DNA from: a virus | Virus record (IMG/VR): IMGVR_UViG_3300046002_003840 | Location: 1 to 34,159 of that record | Reading direction: 5' to 3' (one strand) | Length of the DNA stretch: 34,159 nucleotides | In this document: positions 16,401 through 24,817 of the stretch, piece after piece | Layout of the letters: each line of letters opens with the position of its first letter | How positions within the stretch are numbered: the stretch's first letter is position 1 | The notes under the pieces: model-generated | The model's input: only the letters and a program-made list of their open reading frames with translations | Databases searched by the model: none | Told to the model about the DNA's origin: nothing | Program-made: the position numbers and the translations under genes

Positions 16401-16652
16401 AATAACTTTTATTTTTATAAACAAATCTTATTAACGATAGATGGTGTAGATGGATATTATAAAGTAAATAGTATAGAAGGATTTACACCAGGTACAAATA
16501 ATTTATGTACTGTTACTTTATTAAGATCTAACTCAAATCTACCAAGAAAAACATATCAAGGTTCAACAAATACACCTCGTTCAACCAGTATATATCTTGT
16601 AAGTGGTGGTGGTGCATCAATACCAACATCAGGTGGATCACCAACATTCTAA
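13440..16652 (+). CDS. Large baseplate/tail hub-like protein
   Basis: The longest plus-strand product, 1070 residues. The N-terminal 130 residues (LPDTPKNRQVFGYATNL, VLEDGINVLEGYIQLTKYL) match the style of tail-tip or hub proteins seen in Bacteroidota phages. The middle is strand-rich; the C-terminal 100 residues (FYFYKQILLTIDGVDGYYKV) end in a Gly/Ser/Thr-rich tail. No lytic or protease motif was found. A location at the distal tail is inferred from size, position before the fibre and tape measure genes, and the N-terminal resemblance. The ATG at 13440 follows a long A/T-rich leader. Confidence 0.65.
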   Translation: MALEIIVKQDTFNTVLDIFQDESFEVTYSINTIKDISQSNGSYTKTISLPDTPKNRQVFGYATNLSTNLEFNSTTSFTPVANRYNPNKKLRCNVLEDGINVLEGYIQLTKYLINEYNKSIEAVIYADNTSFYINMGDKLLTDIDFSEYNFTFNLTSITQSWSNDLFSYNRGVYFPLIDYGYGWTLNDISGFSATGSYGLSFKHFKPATYIKTIFDKVFQSNGYNYQSKFLGTNNSANSGTTVSFADPRFGGLVIPFSNPNFQSDAMITQDKIFFVGLSASTISQYSTYDVDFYQTKWGTASAPPIKAIVNARGIDTVLFPIANNGLKKLWYNAYMLSPFDLPAHIASKNAYLNNTSPFYIYDSKTIPFTRATNPLFNTTVGSASTYNLTASHYENLSGTVFKQRFVVNTDILTNYSLQYNSENGVPNSTTITTQSYRYVMKVEFFRSKNPITGADDPTWATGTGYRIPGDFGGALGITSSARVVDIGDIPEKIVHWIADKNGNSNCFTRGKKIIVPQGPNRYLGEFCTDERGFTASPPAKNGNNRFRFNSGDALAFYYNDGYNQPNTRLQGLWASGVNPTTLVDPYNVDFQATHQPGYGDWYQDLQLQTIFLDGDDFDPLYGNSGSIVLNGNRPILPNEKVRVVFTFGCKYGGQQMQDPGLGLTPTAANNNFTSYKPPMVAYLLTGTDLAGYNNGSDADPKTKFWNDISPDYIPGMTVSFVDCIPKNLKQRDFIQDIVRMHNLYIEPTKLSKIPNQLIIEPRDEYYTLSSDILNWTNKLDISEPIDVKLLAETQYKRTLFTFKEDGDYYNKQYKQNTNENYGQYIYSIDNDFLTDELKIESNFSPTPMSPLYAISTTGTPILRTGGFILPVFLSGDNAKSSSNGGNNITNVNYRILYRKYIKTKNEDKIYIFNGLTDTYPYAGPYDDPYTPTYAVNWGQTRGEFFPVATDQFFENLVNNYWASLLSELSDMDSRFVTCKMFLMAEDINNFYFYKQILLTIDGVDGYYKVNSIEGFTPGTNNLCTVTLLRSNSNLPRKTYQGSTNTPRSTSIYLVSGGGASIPTSGGSPTF

Positions 16653-16666
16653 AAATAATAAAATAT

Positions 16667-17989
16667 ATGTCACAACTTTTTGTAGCACAAGTACCTCGTA
16701 ATGTCCTTTTTAGTGGTTATGATAATGAAACTCAAACCAATAACGGTATTATATTAGGTTCAAGAAATAAATCTTATTCTAAACTATTTAACATAAATGG
16801 TGATGATAACTTAACCACTGACGAAGGATCTAAAATAGTCAATGGTAATAATAATGCTGTATATGGTGGTGCCCTACTAAACGGCAGTTTTAATTCAATT
16901 AACGGACAATTAGTTTTTATAACAGGTAATTCAAATAATATATCAGGAACTAATATATCACTATTAGGTAATAATAATAGTTCATTATCTTATTTTATAA
17001 ATAAAGATTTAATTATAAATGGTAATAATAATATAGTAAGCGGTGAATCTGTATATGTAAATGGTTCAAACAATGTAACACAAGATACAAAATATAATTA
17101 TATTTTAGGTAATAATAATACTATACAAGGTGGTTATATTGCGCCAGATTTATCAGGATTTACAGATTCATCAACCAGTTCTGTTATACCATTATATTCT
17201 AATAATAGTAAATTATATCTTAATGGTGATTATAATGTAATAGCAACTTATTCAAATGATGTGCAGTTATATGGTAGTTATAATAGTGTAGGTTCGTCAG
17301 CAAGTAATTTGTTTATAATAGCAAACTCTCAATCTATAACCGATTCAAATCAATTTTATATAGGACCAGATAAAGATGTAAATATAAAAGGAGCAGTTTT
17401 GCCTTGTAATCTTATACAGACTTATACTCCTAATAATTATACAGATCCATTTGGTGTGTCTGGTAGTATAGTAAAAGATGATGAAAATATCTATGTAAAA
17501 ACTGATGGACTTGGTTGGAGACAAATACCTTTTAATAATTCTTATGGTAATTTTTATGATACTTCGATTCAAACAAATCCAACAGCATCTACCGCAAATA
17601 AAATGAGATTTAATTCAACCGCTGATTCTAAAACAATTAATATTGTTAATGATGATATTTATGTTGATTATGATGGTTTATATAATATACAATTCAGCGC
17701 ACAATTTGATAAAGCAGGTGGTGGTATAGATGATGCTGATATATGGTTAAGATATAATGGAGTAGATGTGCCTTGGTCTAATACAAGAGTAACATTAGCA
17801 GGTAATAATGCCAAAGTGGTTGCTGCTTGGAACTTTTATCAACCGATGACAGCCTCATCATATTTTAATTTAATGTGGAGTTCAGTGGATACAGATGTGA
17901 GAATATATTCACAAGGAACACAGAGCAATCCGACAAGACCGGCAATACCATCAGTTATTTTAACGGTGGATAAAATATCATCAATATAA
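16667..17989 (+). CDS. Tail fibre: solenoid repeats and jelly-roll tip
   Basis: A 440-residue protein. Residues 40-215 carry repeating N-G-N/S-N-N units (IVNGNNNAVYGG, LLGNNNSSLSY, IINGNNNIVSGE, YVNGSNNVTQ, ILGNNNTIQGG), as in left-handed beta-solenoids of trimeric adhesins. The C-terminal 140 residues (DDIYVDYDGLYNIQFSAQFD, then DADIWLRYNGVDVPWSNT) look like a C1q/TNF-type jelly roll, often the receptor-binding tip in phage fibres. The two parts together suggest a trimeric host-binding fibre. It follows the hub-like gene by 14 bases. Confidence 0.7.
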   Translation: MSQLFVAQVPRNVLFSGYDNETQTNNGIILGSRNKSYSKLFNINGDDNLTTDEGSKIVNGNNNAVYGGALLNGSFNSINGQLVFITGNSNNISGTNISLLGNNNSSLSYFINKDLIINGNNNIVSGESVYVNGSNNVTQDTKYNYILGNNNTIQGGYIAPDLSGFTDSSTSSVIPLYSNNSKLYLNGDYNVIATYSNDVQLYGSYNSVGSSASNLFIIANSQSITDSNQFYIGPDKDVNIKGAVLPCNLIQTYTPNNYTDPFGVSGSIVKDDENIYVKTDGLGWRQIPFNNSYGNFYDTSIQTNPTASTANKMRFNSTADSKTINIVNDDIYVDYDGLYNIQFSAQFDKAGGGIDDADIWLRYNGVDVPWSNTRVTLAGNNAKVVAAWNFYQPMTASSYFNLMWSSVDTDVRIYSQGTQSNPTRPAIPSVILTVDKISSI

Positions 17990-18013
17990 ATATAAAAAAA
18001 ACTATATATTAAT

Positions 18014-20644
18014 ATGGCAACAAATAATAAAAAGATTGAATTAGATATAGACGCTAAAATAAATGCGGCATCTGCAACGGATGATTTAAGAAAATTAACC
18101 AGATTACTCAAAGACTTAAACTCTGAATTAAGTGCTATTGATGAAACATCGGCTGATTTTAATAGGTTAAAAGACTCTATTGGTGAAGTAGAAGGCAAAA
18201 TTGGTGACGCTTCTGATAGATTAAGAACTATTACAGGTGAACCATTAGAAAGAGTTAACGCTGGTTTAGGTTTAGTTGGTGAAGGTTTGAAAAATCTTGA
18301 TTTTACAAAAGTATCAATAGGTATAGATGGTTTAGCAGATGGTATTACTAAGTTTAGTTCAGCTAATTTTAGTGAAAGTATAGGAAAGGCAAAAACCTCA
18401 TTGGGTAATTTAGGTAAAGCATTGATGTCAAGCAAACTTTTATTAGCTGGACTTGGTGTTGGCGCTGCTGTGCTTGCTTTATCTGCTTTAAGTGATAAAG
18501 GTGGATTAGCAGGTAAAATGTTTAAGTCTTTAACTGGTATATTAACTGGTGTTAAGGATGGTTTCTTACAAATGACAGATTCTATTGGATTAACTGATAC
18601 AAAAACCAAGATTTTATCTGACTCATTTTTAAGATTAACTGCTGATGTCAATAGCACAAATGATGCTATGGAGCAAATTGCTACTGCTGGTGGTATGGCA
18701 CATTATAATTTAATGGTTGAAAAATTAAATAATAATATAGGTGTAGCACAAGGTGATTTAGAAGCATATATTAAATCATTAGGATTAGAACAAATACAGA
18801 TTGAAAACTTAAATTATGAGTTTGATAGATATTTAGAAATAAAAAAACAAATGGGTTTACCTGGATCTGATTTGAAAAAATTAGCATCTGATTTATTACA
18901 AATTGAGAAAGCTATTAAATCAATAGTAGGTGATGATAAAGAATCTGAGGCATTAATAGCTAAGAAAATTAAACTAAATGATGCTTTAATAAAAAAGAAT
19001 ACAACAGTTGCAGAGGAGGCTAATAAAGCTGCAGTACAATCTTATGATATACAAACACAACTTGATGAGGCATTTGATAATTTAATAACCGACTCAACGC
19101 AAAGAGAGATAGCACAAGTTAAAACCAAATATAAAAAAATAAGAGAGTTTGATTTATCTAATTTACAAGAAAAATTAAAAGATCAAAAAAGAATAGCAGA
19201 AGAAAGTATAAACACGGTAACTACACAGATAGAAACCACAAGATTAGAATATACAACACGATTATCATTAGGTCAAGATGCGGCTGCTAACGAAAGTAAA
19301 TTAAAATTAGAAGGATTACAAGAAGATAAGAAAATAAATGAGGATAATTTAAAGTCTGCAAATCAACAATTAGAAGATTCTAAAAAATTGGCTACTACAT
19401 ATGCTACTTTGGAGCAAAGAGAGATTGATAAAATTATATGGAAATCACAAGCAGATAGAGCTAAAATAGAATTAGAAAAAACAAGAGAGGCACAAGCTGT
19501 TTTAACAGATGAATCTAAACTACAATCTGGTAAAAAGATGGAACTTTATGATGCAGAAGAAAAAAAGATATTAACATATTATAGTAATTTATTAAAATTG
19601 GCTGATAATGCTAACGAAAGGGGACAAATAGATTTAGATTTAAAGAAAGATTTAGATGCACTTGATATAAAAAGATATAATACATTAGTTAATTATAATA
19701 AAAAACGAGAAGAAGGTGATAATAAAGATGAGGAAAACAAACTAAAACAAATTAAGTATGAACAAGATTTATTAGATGCAAGGATTAATACCGCACAAAA
19801 TCTAATAGATATTAATAATGTTAGAATTCAAGAATTAAATTCTACTGCTAATCAATATAAAAATGTTTTAGAAGACGAAACTGACGCATTAATAGAAAAT
19901 TATGGTAATCAATTATTCTTACTTGAAGCACAAAAACAAAAAGAGTTAAAGTTAAATGAAGATAATACCATCAATCGTAAAGAAAAGGAATTAGAAATAG
20001 AAGCAAAATATAATGCGTTAATAAAAAAATCCGGTTTAGATACAGCAGAAGCAATTACAGCGGCTAAAATTAAAGAGATTGATAGACAAATGTCATATTT
20101 TAAGGCTGGTTTAGAAGGTGCCACTTTATTGGCTGATATAGCACAAAATATAGATGATCAAAGAAGAAAAGATGGAGAAGAACAATCATTTAAGGCTGCT
20201 TCAAAAGAGTTTGTAATTAGACAAGGCTTAGCCGCTGCTGGTGTAATAATGAGTACATCTGAATCTGTTATGAAATCTGTTGCTGCTTCACCATTAACTG
20301 GTGGTATGCCGTGGACGGCTATAAATATAGGTATGGGTGCCTTACAATTAGCAAAAATACTTACAACTAAGTTTAATTTTAATGGAGGTGGTGGTAGTGT
20401 TGCTGGTGCTGGTGGTGGTTCAACTAATGTAACAGCACCAGATATGGCACAGACACCAAAGAATCCATTTTTTAGTCAAGGTTATATGAATCAAAATATA
20501 GGACCTAATGGTATGGTTGGATTTAGACCAGGTAAGGACAACAGCATGATAAAAGTAGGTGTTTACGAAAGTGATATAAGAAATGTTATGAATAAAGTTA
20601 ATGTTTTAGAAACAAGATCGACTTTATCAGGAGCAGGTAATTAA
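18014..20644 (+). CDS. Tape measure protein
   Basis: An 876-residue protein with the usual tape measure layout. The helical N terminus has heptad-like Leu/Lys patterns, and a hydrophobic glycine-rich segment lies near 140-160 (KLLLAGLGVGAAVLALSAL). A long charged coiled coil runs from about 220 to 700. A second hydrophobic stretch is near 735-790 (GLAAAGVIMSTSESVMKSVA), followed by a Gly/Ser-rich linker. It sets tail length and may form part of the DNA channel. The frameshifted chaperone pair that usually precedes it is instead at 5797. A minus-strand open frame at 17839-18657 is its shadow. Confidence 0.88.
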   Translation: MATNNKKIELDIDAKINAASATDDLRKLTRLLKDLNSELSAIDETSADFNRLKDSIGEVEGKIGDASDRLRTITGEPLERVNAGLGLVGEGLKNLDFTKVSIGIDGLADGITKFSSANFSESIGKAKTSLGNLGKALMSSKLLLAGLGVGAAVLALSALSDKGGLAGKMFKSLTGILTGVKDGFLQMTDSIGLTDTKTKILSDSFLRLTADVNSTNDAMEQIATAGGMAHYNLMVEKLNNNIGVAQGDLEAYIKSLGLEQIQIENLNYEFDRYLEIKKQMGLPGSDLKKLASDLLQIEKAIKSIVGDDKESEALIAKKIKLNDALIKKNTTVAEEANKAAVQSYDIQTQLDEAFDNLITDSTQREIAQVKTKYKKIREFDLSNLQEKLKDQKRIAEESINTVTTQIETTRLEYTTRLSLGQDAAANESKLKLEGLQEDKKINEDNLKSANQQLEDSKKLATTYATLEQREIDKIIWKSQADRAKIELEKTREAQAVLTDESKLQSGKKMELYDAEEKKILTYYSNLLKLADNANERGQIDLDLKKDLDALDIKRYNTLVNYNKKREEGDNKDEENKLKQIKYEQDLLDARINTAQNLIDINNVRIQELNSTANQYKNVLEDETDALIENYGNQLFLLEAQKQKELKLNEDNTINRKEKELEIEAKYNALIKKSGLDTAEAITAAKIKEIDRQMSYFKAGLEGATLLADIAQNIDDQRRKDGEEQSFKAASKEFVIRQGLAAAGVIMSTSESVMKSVAASPLTGGMPWTAINIGMGALQLAKILTTKFNFNGGGGSVAGAGGGSTNVTAPDMAQTPKNPFFSQGYMNQNIGPNGMVGFRPGKDNSMIKVGVYESDIRNVMNKVNVLETRSTLSGAGN

Positions 20645-20673
20645 AAAATTAAATAAAAATAATATATATTATT

Positions 20674-21654
20674 ATGAAAAAACCAAAATATGATACAACA
20701 AGATTACCATTATATGACATTGAAATAGGTGATGATGAAGATGTAACTGGTATTAAGTTTATATCAATTGTAGCAAAACCAGCAATAGAAGTTAAAGGTA
20801 TAGCATTTAATGATGAAGATGAGGAACCAGATGCGGATTGTAGTGATTTACATGAGCATGATTTTGCTGATACATTTTGTGACAATCCACCATGTCATCC
20901 AAATTGTGTATGCTTTATAGACGATAGAGGATATTGGCAAAATAAACCATACGCTACTAAAACTGGTGTATGTCCTGTTTGCAAAGCTAATAAGAAAAGA
21001 TTTAATAGCAAACTTTATGGTAAAAGAGTAAGCGAAAGTAAAAACTTCTCAATGGAATTTGCAGTAAAAGAAGATCAACAGATTTTAGCAGGACCTACTA
21101 TGATACCTTATAAGAATATTTATAGGTCAGACGAATCTGGTGAATACATGGTAAGATTTACACCAGACACAATTAAAAAAATAGTTCAAAAGTTTTTTAA
21201 GAATAATAATAATTCGTCTATAAATGTAGAACACACTAATGAAATGGTTAAAGGTTATATAACCGAACACTGGATAGTAGAAGATCCAATGTATGATAAA
21301 TCAAAATTATACGGATTTAATCTACCAGTTGGCTCACACTTTATGTTAGTTAAAATAGAAGATGAAAAGTTTTGGCAAGAACAAGTTAAAGGTGAAAATA
21401 AAAAAGGATTTAGCATAGAAGGTATATTAGGACAAAAGTTAGTAAGCATGTCTAAAATGTTAAATATGGAAGAATTTATTGATTCATTGACAGAAATAGA
21501 ATTAGCAAGTATTTTATCATTTGTTGAACCTGGTAAAAAAGAAACAGAAGATGAGTTTATTGGTAGATGTATACCTTATGTTATAAATGATGGTACAGCA
21601 AAAGATAACTCTCAGGCTTACGCCATATGCAAAACTAAATGGGACACAAAATGA
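20674..21654 (+). CDS. XkdF-like prohead protease with Cys-rich insert
   Basis: A 326-residue protein. The segment from about 125 to 260 (KEDQQILAGPTMIPYKNIYR, INVEHTNEMVKGYITEHWIV, ENKKGFSIEGILGQ) fits the XkdF family of phage serine proteases that mature the capsid; the conserved His (VEHT) and Ser (GFSIEG) are likely catalytic. The N-terminal opening FISIVAKPAIEV is typical of Bacteroidota versions. Residues 50-115 form an unusual insert with eight cysteines, including HPNCVC and CPVCK. The first recalls the C-terminal HPNCRC signature of Mu gpF-type minor head proteins. It overlaps the lysozyme start by four bases and precedes scaffold and capsid genes. Confidence 0.75.
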   Translation: MKKPKYDTTRLPLYDIEIGDDEDVTGIKFISIVAKPAIEVKGIAFNDEDEEPDADCSDLHEHDFADTFCDNPPCHPNCVCFIDDRGYWQNKPYATKTGVCPVCKANKKRFNSKLYGKRVSESKNFSMEFAVKEDQQILAGPTMIPYKNIYRSDESGEYMVRFTPDTIKKIVQKFFKNNNNSSINVEHTNEMVKGYITEHWIVEDPMYDKSKLYGFNLPVGSHFMLVKIEDEKFWQEQVKGENKKGFSIEGILGQKLVSMSKMLNMEEFIDSLTEIELASILSFVEPGKKETEDEFIGRCIPYVINDGTAKDNSQAYAICKTKWDTK

Positions 21655-22085
21655 AAAAAGCAATAGAAATTATAAAAGAATTTGAAGGTTGTAAATTAAA
21701 AGCATATTTATGTCCGGCAGGTATACCAACAATTGGATTTGGTAATACATATTATAATGATGGTAAAGTTGTTAAAATAGGTGATACTATAACACAAAGT
21801 GAGGCAGACATGTTATTAACTTTAACGGTTAGAATATTCTATGACAAAGTAATAAAAGCAGTTAAATCTAATATTAACGAAAACCAAATAGCAGCTTTAA
21901 CATCTTTCGCCTACAATGTAGGTGTTGGTGCTTTTGAAAAATCAACATTATTAAAAAAAGTAAATGCTAATCCAGATGATCCAACAATAGAAGCAGAGTT
22001 TATGAAATGGACAAAAGCAGCAGGTATAGTATTAAATGGTTTAAAAAAGAGACGCATGTCAGAATATAAATTATATACATTATAA
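21651..22085 (+). CDS. Endolysin, GH24 lysozyme
   Basis: A 144-residue phage lysozyme. The catalytic pattern E-x8-C/D-x5-T is present as Glu12, Cys21 and Thr27 (EFEGCKLKAYLCPAGIPTIG), followed by the family-typical GFGNTYY, ALTSFAYNVGVGAFEKST and GLKKRRMSEYKLY. Cys in place of Asp is seen in part of the family. I start at ATG 21651, which overlaps the protease stop as ATGA; an ATG four codons upstream is less likely. No signal peptide is seen, so release depends on a holin, probably the product at 27366. It cuts peptidoglycan glycan strands. Its place between protease and scaffold genes is unusual. Confidence 0.93.
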   Translation: MKKAIEIIKEFEGCKLKAYLCPAGIPTIGFGNTYYNDGKVVKIGDTITQSEADMLLTLTVRIFYDKVIKAVKSNINENQIAALTSFAYNVGVGAFEKSTLLKKVNANPDDPTIEAEFMKWTKAAGIVLNGLKKRRMSEYKLYTL

Positions 22086-22246
22086 TGGAACACAAAACAC
22101 TTTGTTTAAAGCTTATAGAGTTAGAAGCCTTGTTGAATGCCGCTATATTTACAGACAATTTGCCTGATATAGAATACTATTCTAAAAAAATAGGATTGAT
22201 GATTGTGAGATATTTGGATGAAAGAAAGGCATATGTAAGAAAATAA
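22085..22246 (+). CDS. Small hypothetical helical protein
   Basis: An open frame of 53 codons with start overlapping the lysozyme stop (TAATG). The product is helical with two short amphipathic segments (KLIELEALLNAA, KKIGLMIVRYLDERK). No signal peptide or membrane helix is seen. Coupled translation with the lysozyme suggests an accessory or regulatory role in lysis, but no family is recognised. Confidence 0.5.
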   Translation: MEHKTLCLKLIELEALLNAAIFTDNLPDIEYYSKKIGLMIVRYLDERKAYVRK

Positions 22247-22291
22247 TTTTACTGAAAAGTAAAAAAATAAAAAATAATTGTATATATAATT

Positions 22292-22948
22292 ATGAATAGG
22301 AATGAATTATTAAATAATATCAAGGCACAGTTTAAAAAACTAATGTTCGCAACTGAAAACTACACTTGTACAACAGTAGATGGTAAAAATCTTATCGTTT
22401 TAGGTGGTACAGATATTGCAACGGGTTTAGAAATTTATGAAGTAAATGCTGATGGTACTCAAATACCATTAGAAAATGGTGATTATAAATTAATGGATGG
22501 TAGATCAATAATGATTACAAACAATTTAGTATCAGAAGTTAAAATGCCAGAAGCACCAGCAGCAGAAGTAGAAGCACCAGCAGAAGAAGTTGAAATGTGT
22601 GGAACTACAATTATGGAAGTATCACCTGACGAAATATCAGAAGTAGAAGATGAAATGCCAGAAATTGAAGATGAAATGATGGAAGACAAAGGCTTAATGG
22701 CTAAAAGAATTGAAGCATTAGAATCTCAAATTGCTGAAATTATGAATATGTTATCAGGCACTATGAAAAAGGCGACAGATATAGAAGATAAAACTATTAA
22801 AATGTCCGAGCAGATTATTAAATTATCAAATGAGCCGGCTGGCGAAAAAGCCAATGTAGGTAAAAAGATGGTTCAAGATGTAGCAACTAAAAATAGTGTT
22901 ACTATGGACGAAATAAGAGAAATTGCAAAAAAAATAAATAAAAACTAA
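22292..22948 (+). CDS. Scaffold-like acidic protein
   Basis: A 218-residue protein just before the capsid gene and after the protease, the expected place for a scaffold. The centre is strongly acidic with Glu/Ala/Pro repeats (EAPAAEVEAPAEEVE, EVEDEMPEIEDEMMEDKG). It is followed by a coiled-coil region (RIEALESQIAEIMNMLSG) and a basic C-terminal helix (EIREIAKKINKN) that could contact capsid subunits. The N terminus has short strands. Assignment rests on position, charge and coiled coil. Confidence 0.7.
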   Translation: MNRNELLNNIKAQFKKLMFATENYTCTTVDGKNLIVLGGTDIATGLEIYEVNADGTQIPLENGDYKLMDGRSIMITNNLVSEVKMPEAPAAEVEAPAEEVEMCGTTIMEVSPDEISEVEDEMPEIEDEMMEDKGLMAKRIEALESQIAEIMNMLSGTMKKATDIEDKTIKMSEQIIKLSNEPAGEKANVGKKMVQDVATKNSVTMDEIREIAKKINKN

Positions 22949-22982
22949 AACCATTAAGGTTTAATAAAAAAAAAACAAAAAT

Positions 22983-23945
22983 ATGAGTTCAATTAATTTA
23001 GCGAACCTTGTGGATTATGTAAATCAATTAAATCCAGAGATTCAAAAAGAAGCAGTATTAAAAGGTAGATTTGTAGATCAAATCTCTGTTATGCCAGGTA
23101 TCAAAAATGCTGAGGTAATAAACGCTATCAGATCTTCTTTGGTATTGACAGCACCTACTTGTGGTACAGTATTGTCACCAACAGGTTCAGTTACTCCATT
23201 CCAAAACACATTAACGGTATGTGAGTTACAAAGCGCAGAAGTTCTTTGCGTAAAAGACTTTGAAAGCAAATACTACGGTATGTATGCGAAACTTGGTTCT
23301 TATAACGAAGATGTTACAGAAGCTTTCTCAAAAGTATATGTAGCTGATAAAATGGATAAAATTCAAGCACAAATCGAAGATTCTTTAATCTGCGGTTCAT
23401 CTACTGGTACATTCAGTTCTACTGCAACTACATTATGTAATGGTTTGTTACACACTTTAATCTTAACTTCTGCGAGTGCATCAGTTGTACCAGCAGGTTT
23501 AACAGCGGCTTACACATTAGCAACTGCAATTAGCACTGTTGATACAATAGTAGATAAAACACCAACTTCAATTTGGAATATGCCAGACTTAACATTATTT
23601 ATGTCTTATCCTAATTTTAGAACATATGTAAGAGCTTTAAGAACAGCTAACCTTTATCATTTCAATGCACTTGAATCAGAAGGTGGTTTAATATACGAAA
23701 TATATCATCCAGGTACTAATGTTAAAATATCTGCTACAAGAGGTTTTAACGCAGTAACTAATGGTAAATCTTATTTTATCTTAACAAACGCTTCTAACCT
23801 TTATTATGGTTATGATGACGCTGCTGATTACCAAAAGTTCCAATACTTCTATTCTGAATTAACAGATGCGGTTAACTTCCGTTCTAAATTCAAAATTGGT
23901 ATCAATGCTGCTTATTACGATCAAATCGTATTAGGTGTAATCTAA
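22983..23945 (+). CDS. Major capsid protein
   Basis: A 320-residue protein following protease and scaffold-like genes, the canonical capsid position. It has a helical N-terminal arm, then strand-rich segments with a mixed alpha/beta C terminus (LYYGYDDAADYQKFQYFYSE, KFKIGINAAYYDQIVLGVI) that fit an HK97-fold subunit. The DNA uses C-ending codons (ttc, aac, atc, tac) more than neighbours do, a usual mark of very high expression. Length fits a small capsid protein. A short GC hairpin follows the stop. Confidence 0.8.
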   Translation: MSSINLANLVDYVNQLNPEIQKEAVLKGRFVDQISVMPGIKNAEVINAIRSSLVLTAPTCGTVLSPTGSVTPFQNTLTVCELQSAEVLCVKDFESKYYGMYAKLGSYNEDVTEAFSKVYVADKMDKIQAQIEDSLICGSSTGTFSSTATTLCNGLLHTLILTSASASVVPAGLTAAYTLATAISTVDTIVDKTPTSIWNMPDLTLFMSYPNFRTYVRALRTANLYHFNALESEGGLIYEIYHPGTNVKISATRGFNAVTNGKSYFILTNASNLYYGYDDAADYQKFQYFYSELTDAVNFRSKFKIGINAAYYDQIVLGVI

Positions 23946-23961
23946 ATAAATATAATATAAT

Positions 23962-23979
23962 GGGCGGATAAAACCGCCC
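23962..23979 (+). other. GC-rich hairpin between capsid and tail-tube genes
   Basis: GGGCGG at 23962-23967 and CCGCCC at 23974-23979 form a perfect stem with an ATAAAA loop. There is no clear T tract after it, so it may stop some transcripts, stabilise the capsid message end or be an RNA-processing site. In this AT-rich genome a six-pair all-GC stem stands out. Confidence 0.6.
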
Positions 23980-24016
23980 TATATATTAAAATTAATAAAA
24001 AATAATTATAAATAAT

Positions 24017-24535
24017 ATGAGTTGCTTAATAACATCAGGATTTCCTCTACAATGTAGAGACAATACAGGTGGCGTTCAAAATGTATATATAGGTGCTTTT
24101 ACCAATATGACTCCAATTCTTGGTACTACTTCAAATGTAGGTCAAATTACAGGTTTCACTGGTACTACTGCTTCATTCTACACTTTTAACCAACCTTTGG
24201 AGACAGCCGACTTCACACAAGCAGGTGCGTTCTCAATAGAAAATGGTACAAGTATGTACACACAAACTGTAAACATTACATTACAAAAATTAGATGCTAC
24301 CGCTTCTACACTAATTAACACCTTGGGGCAGGGAGTATGGCACATAATTGTGATCGATCAGAATGGTAACTATTGGTACATAGGTAATAAAAATGGCGCA
24401 AGAGTCACAGCCGCTACACCAGGTGTTGGTAAAGCTATGGGTGATCTTAATGGTGCTGTAATAACCTTTGAAGGTAAAGAGCAGGTAACTGCTTATCAAA
24501 TGACTGCTGCGGCAGCATTAGCATTGATTGCTTAA
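24017..24535 (+). CDS. Major tail tube protein candidate
   Basis: A 172-residue protein rich in strands, Gly and Thr (GQITGFTGTTASFYTF, NVTITL-like NITLQKLDATASTLI, GVWHIIVIDQNGNYWYIGNK, GAVITFEGKEQVTAYQ). The arrangement of strands and a C-terminal Ala-rich helix resemble tail tube proteins. Codon use is richer in C-ending codons than most neighbours, as for an abundant protein. It is followed at once by a strong terminator, which fits a separately abundant transcript. Confidence 0.65.
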   Translation: MSCLITSGFPLQCRDNTGGVQNVYIGAFTNMTPILGTTSNVGQITGFTGTTASFYTFNQPLETADFTQAGAFSIENGTSMYTQTVNITLQKLDATASTLINTLGQGVWHIIVIDQNGNYWYIGNKNGARVTAATPGVGKAMGDLNGAVITFEGKEQVTAYQMTAAAALALIA

Positions 24536-24583
24536 ATAATAGTGGTACATTAGCAAAACTCACGCTTTTTGCCACGCAGAATT

Positions 24584-24614
24584 AAAAATACCGGCACATG
24601 ATGTCGGTATTTTT
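24584..24614 (+). terminator. Strong rho-independent terminator after the tail-tube gene
   Basis: AAAAATACCGGCA at 24584-24596 pairs with TGTCGGTATTTTT at 24602-24614, a 13-pair stem with one G-T pair and a five-base loop. The T run on the right and the A run on the left make it work on both strands. It separates capsid and tail-tube genes from the portal cluster. Confidence 0.9.
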
Positions 24615-24655
24615 GTTTTGTTATAATAAAAAGTAATATTTTTATATATATAATT

Positions 24656-24817
24656 ATGAGAATTAAAGAAGAATTTATTAATTTAACCTTTATTTGTCCT
24701 TTTACTAAAAAAGTAACAAATGCTTTTATGGTTGATCCTGAAATGTATATACATTATTATAATTTTGGTATGCAGTGGTTATTTACAGAAGAAAAAATTC
24801 AAAAAAAGAAAAAATGA
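24656..24817 (+). CDS. Small hypothetical protein
   Basis: A 53-codon open frame, ending in a Lys-rich tail (EEKIQKKKK) and overlapping the next gene by ATGA. The core (LTFICPFTKKVTNAFMVDPE, then HYYNFGMQWLF) has a compact, aromatic composition unlike random sequence. No family is assigned. It marks the true beginning of the next gene, because the overlap fixes the next start at 24814. Confidence 0.65.
   Translation: MRIKEEFINLTFICPFTKKVTNAFMVDPEMYIHYYNFGMQWLFTEEKIQKKKK

Noticed and set aside
17839-18657. Minus-strand open frame of 272 codons
   Set aside because: It lies opposite the tape measure N terminus and the fibre C terminus, is rich in Ser, Pro and Leu as an antisense of Gly/Asp/Lys codons, and has no start context or family.
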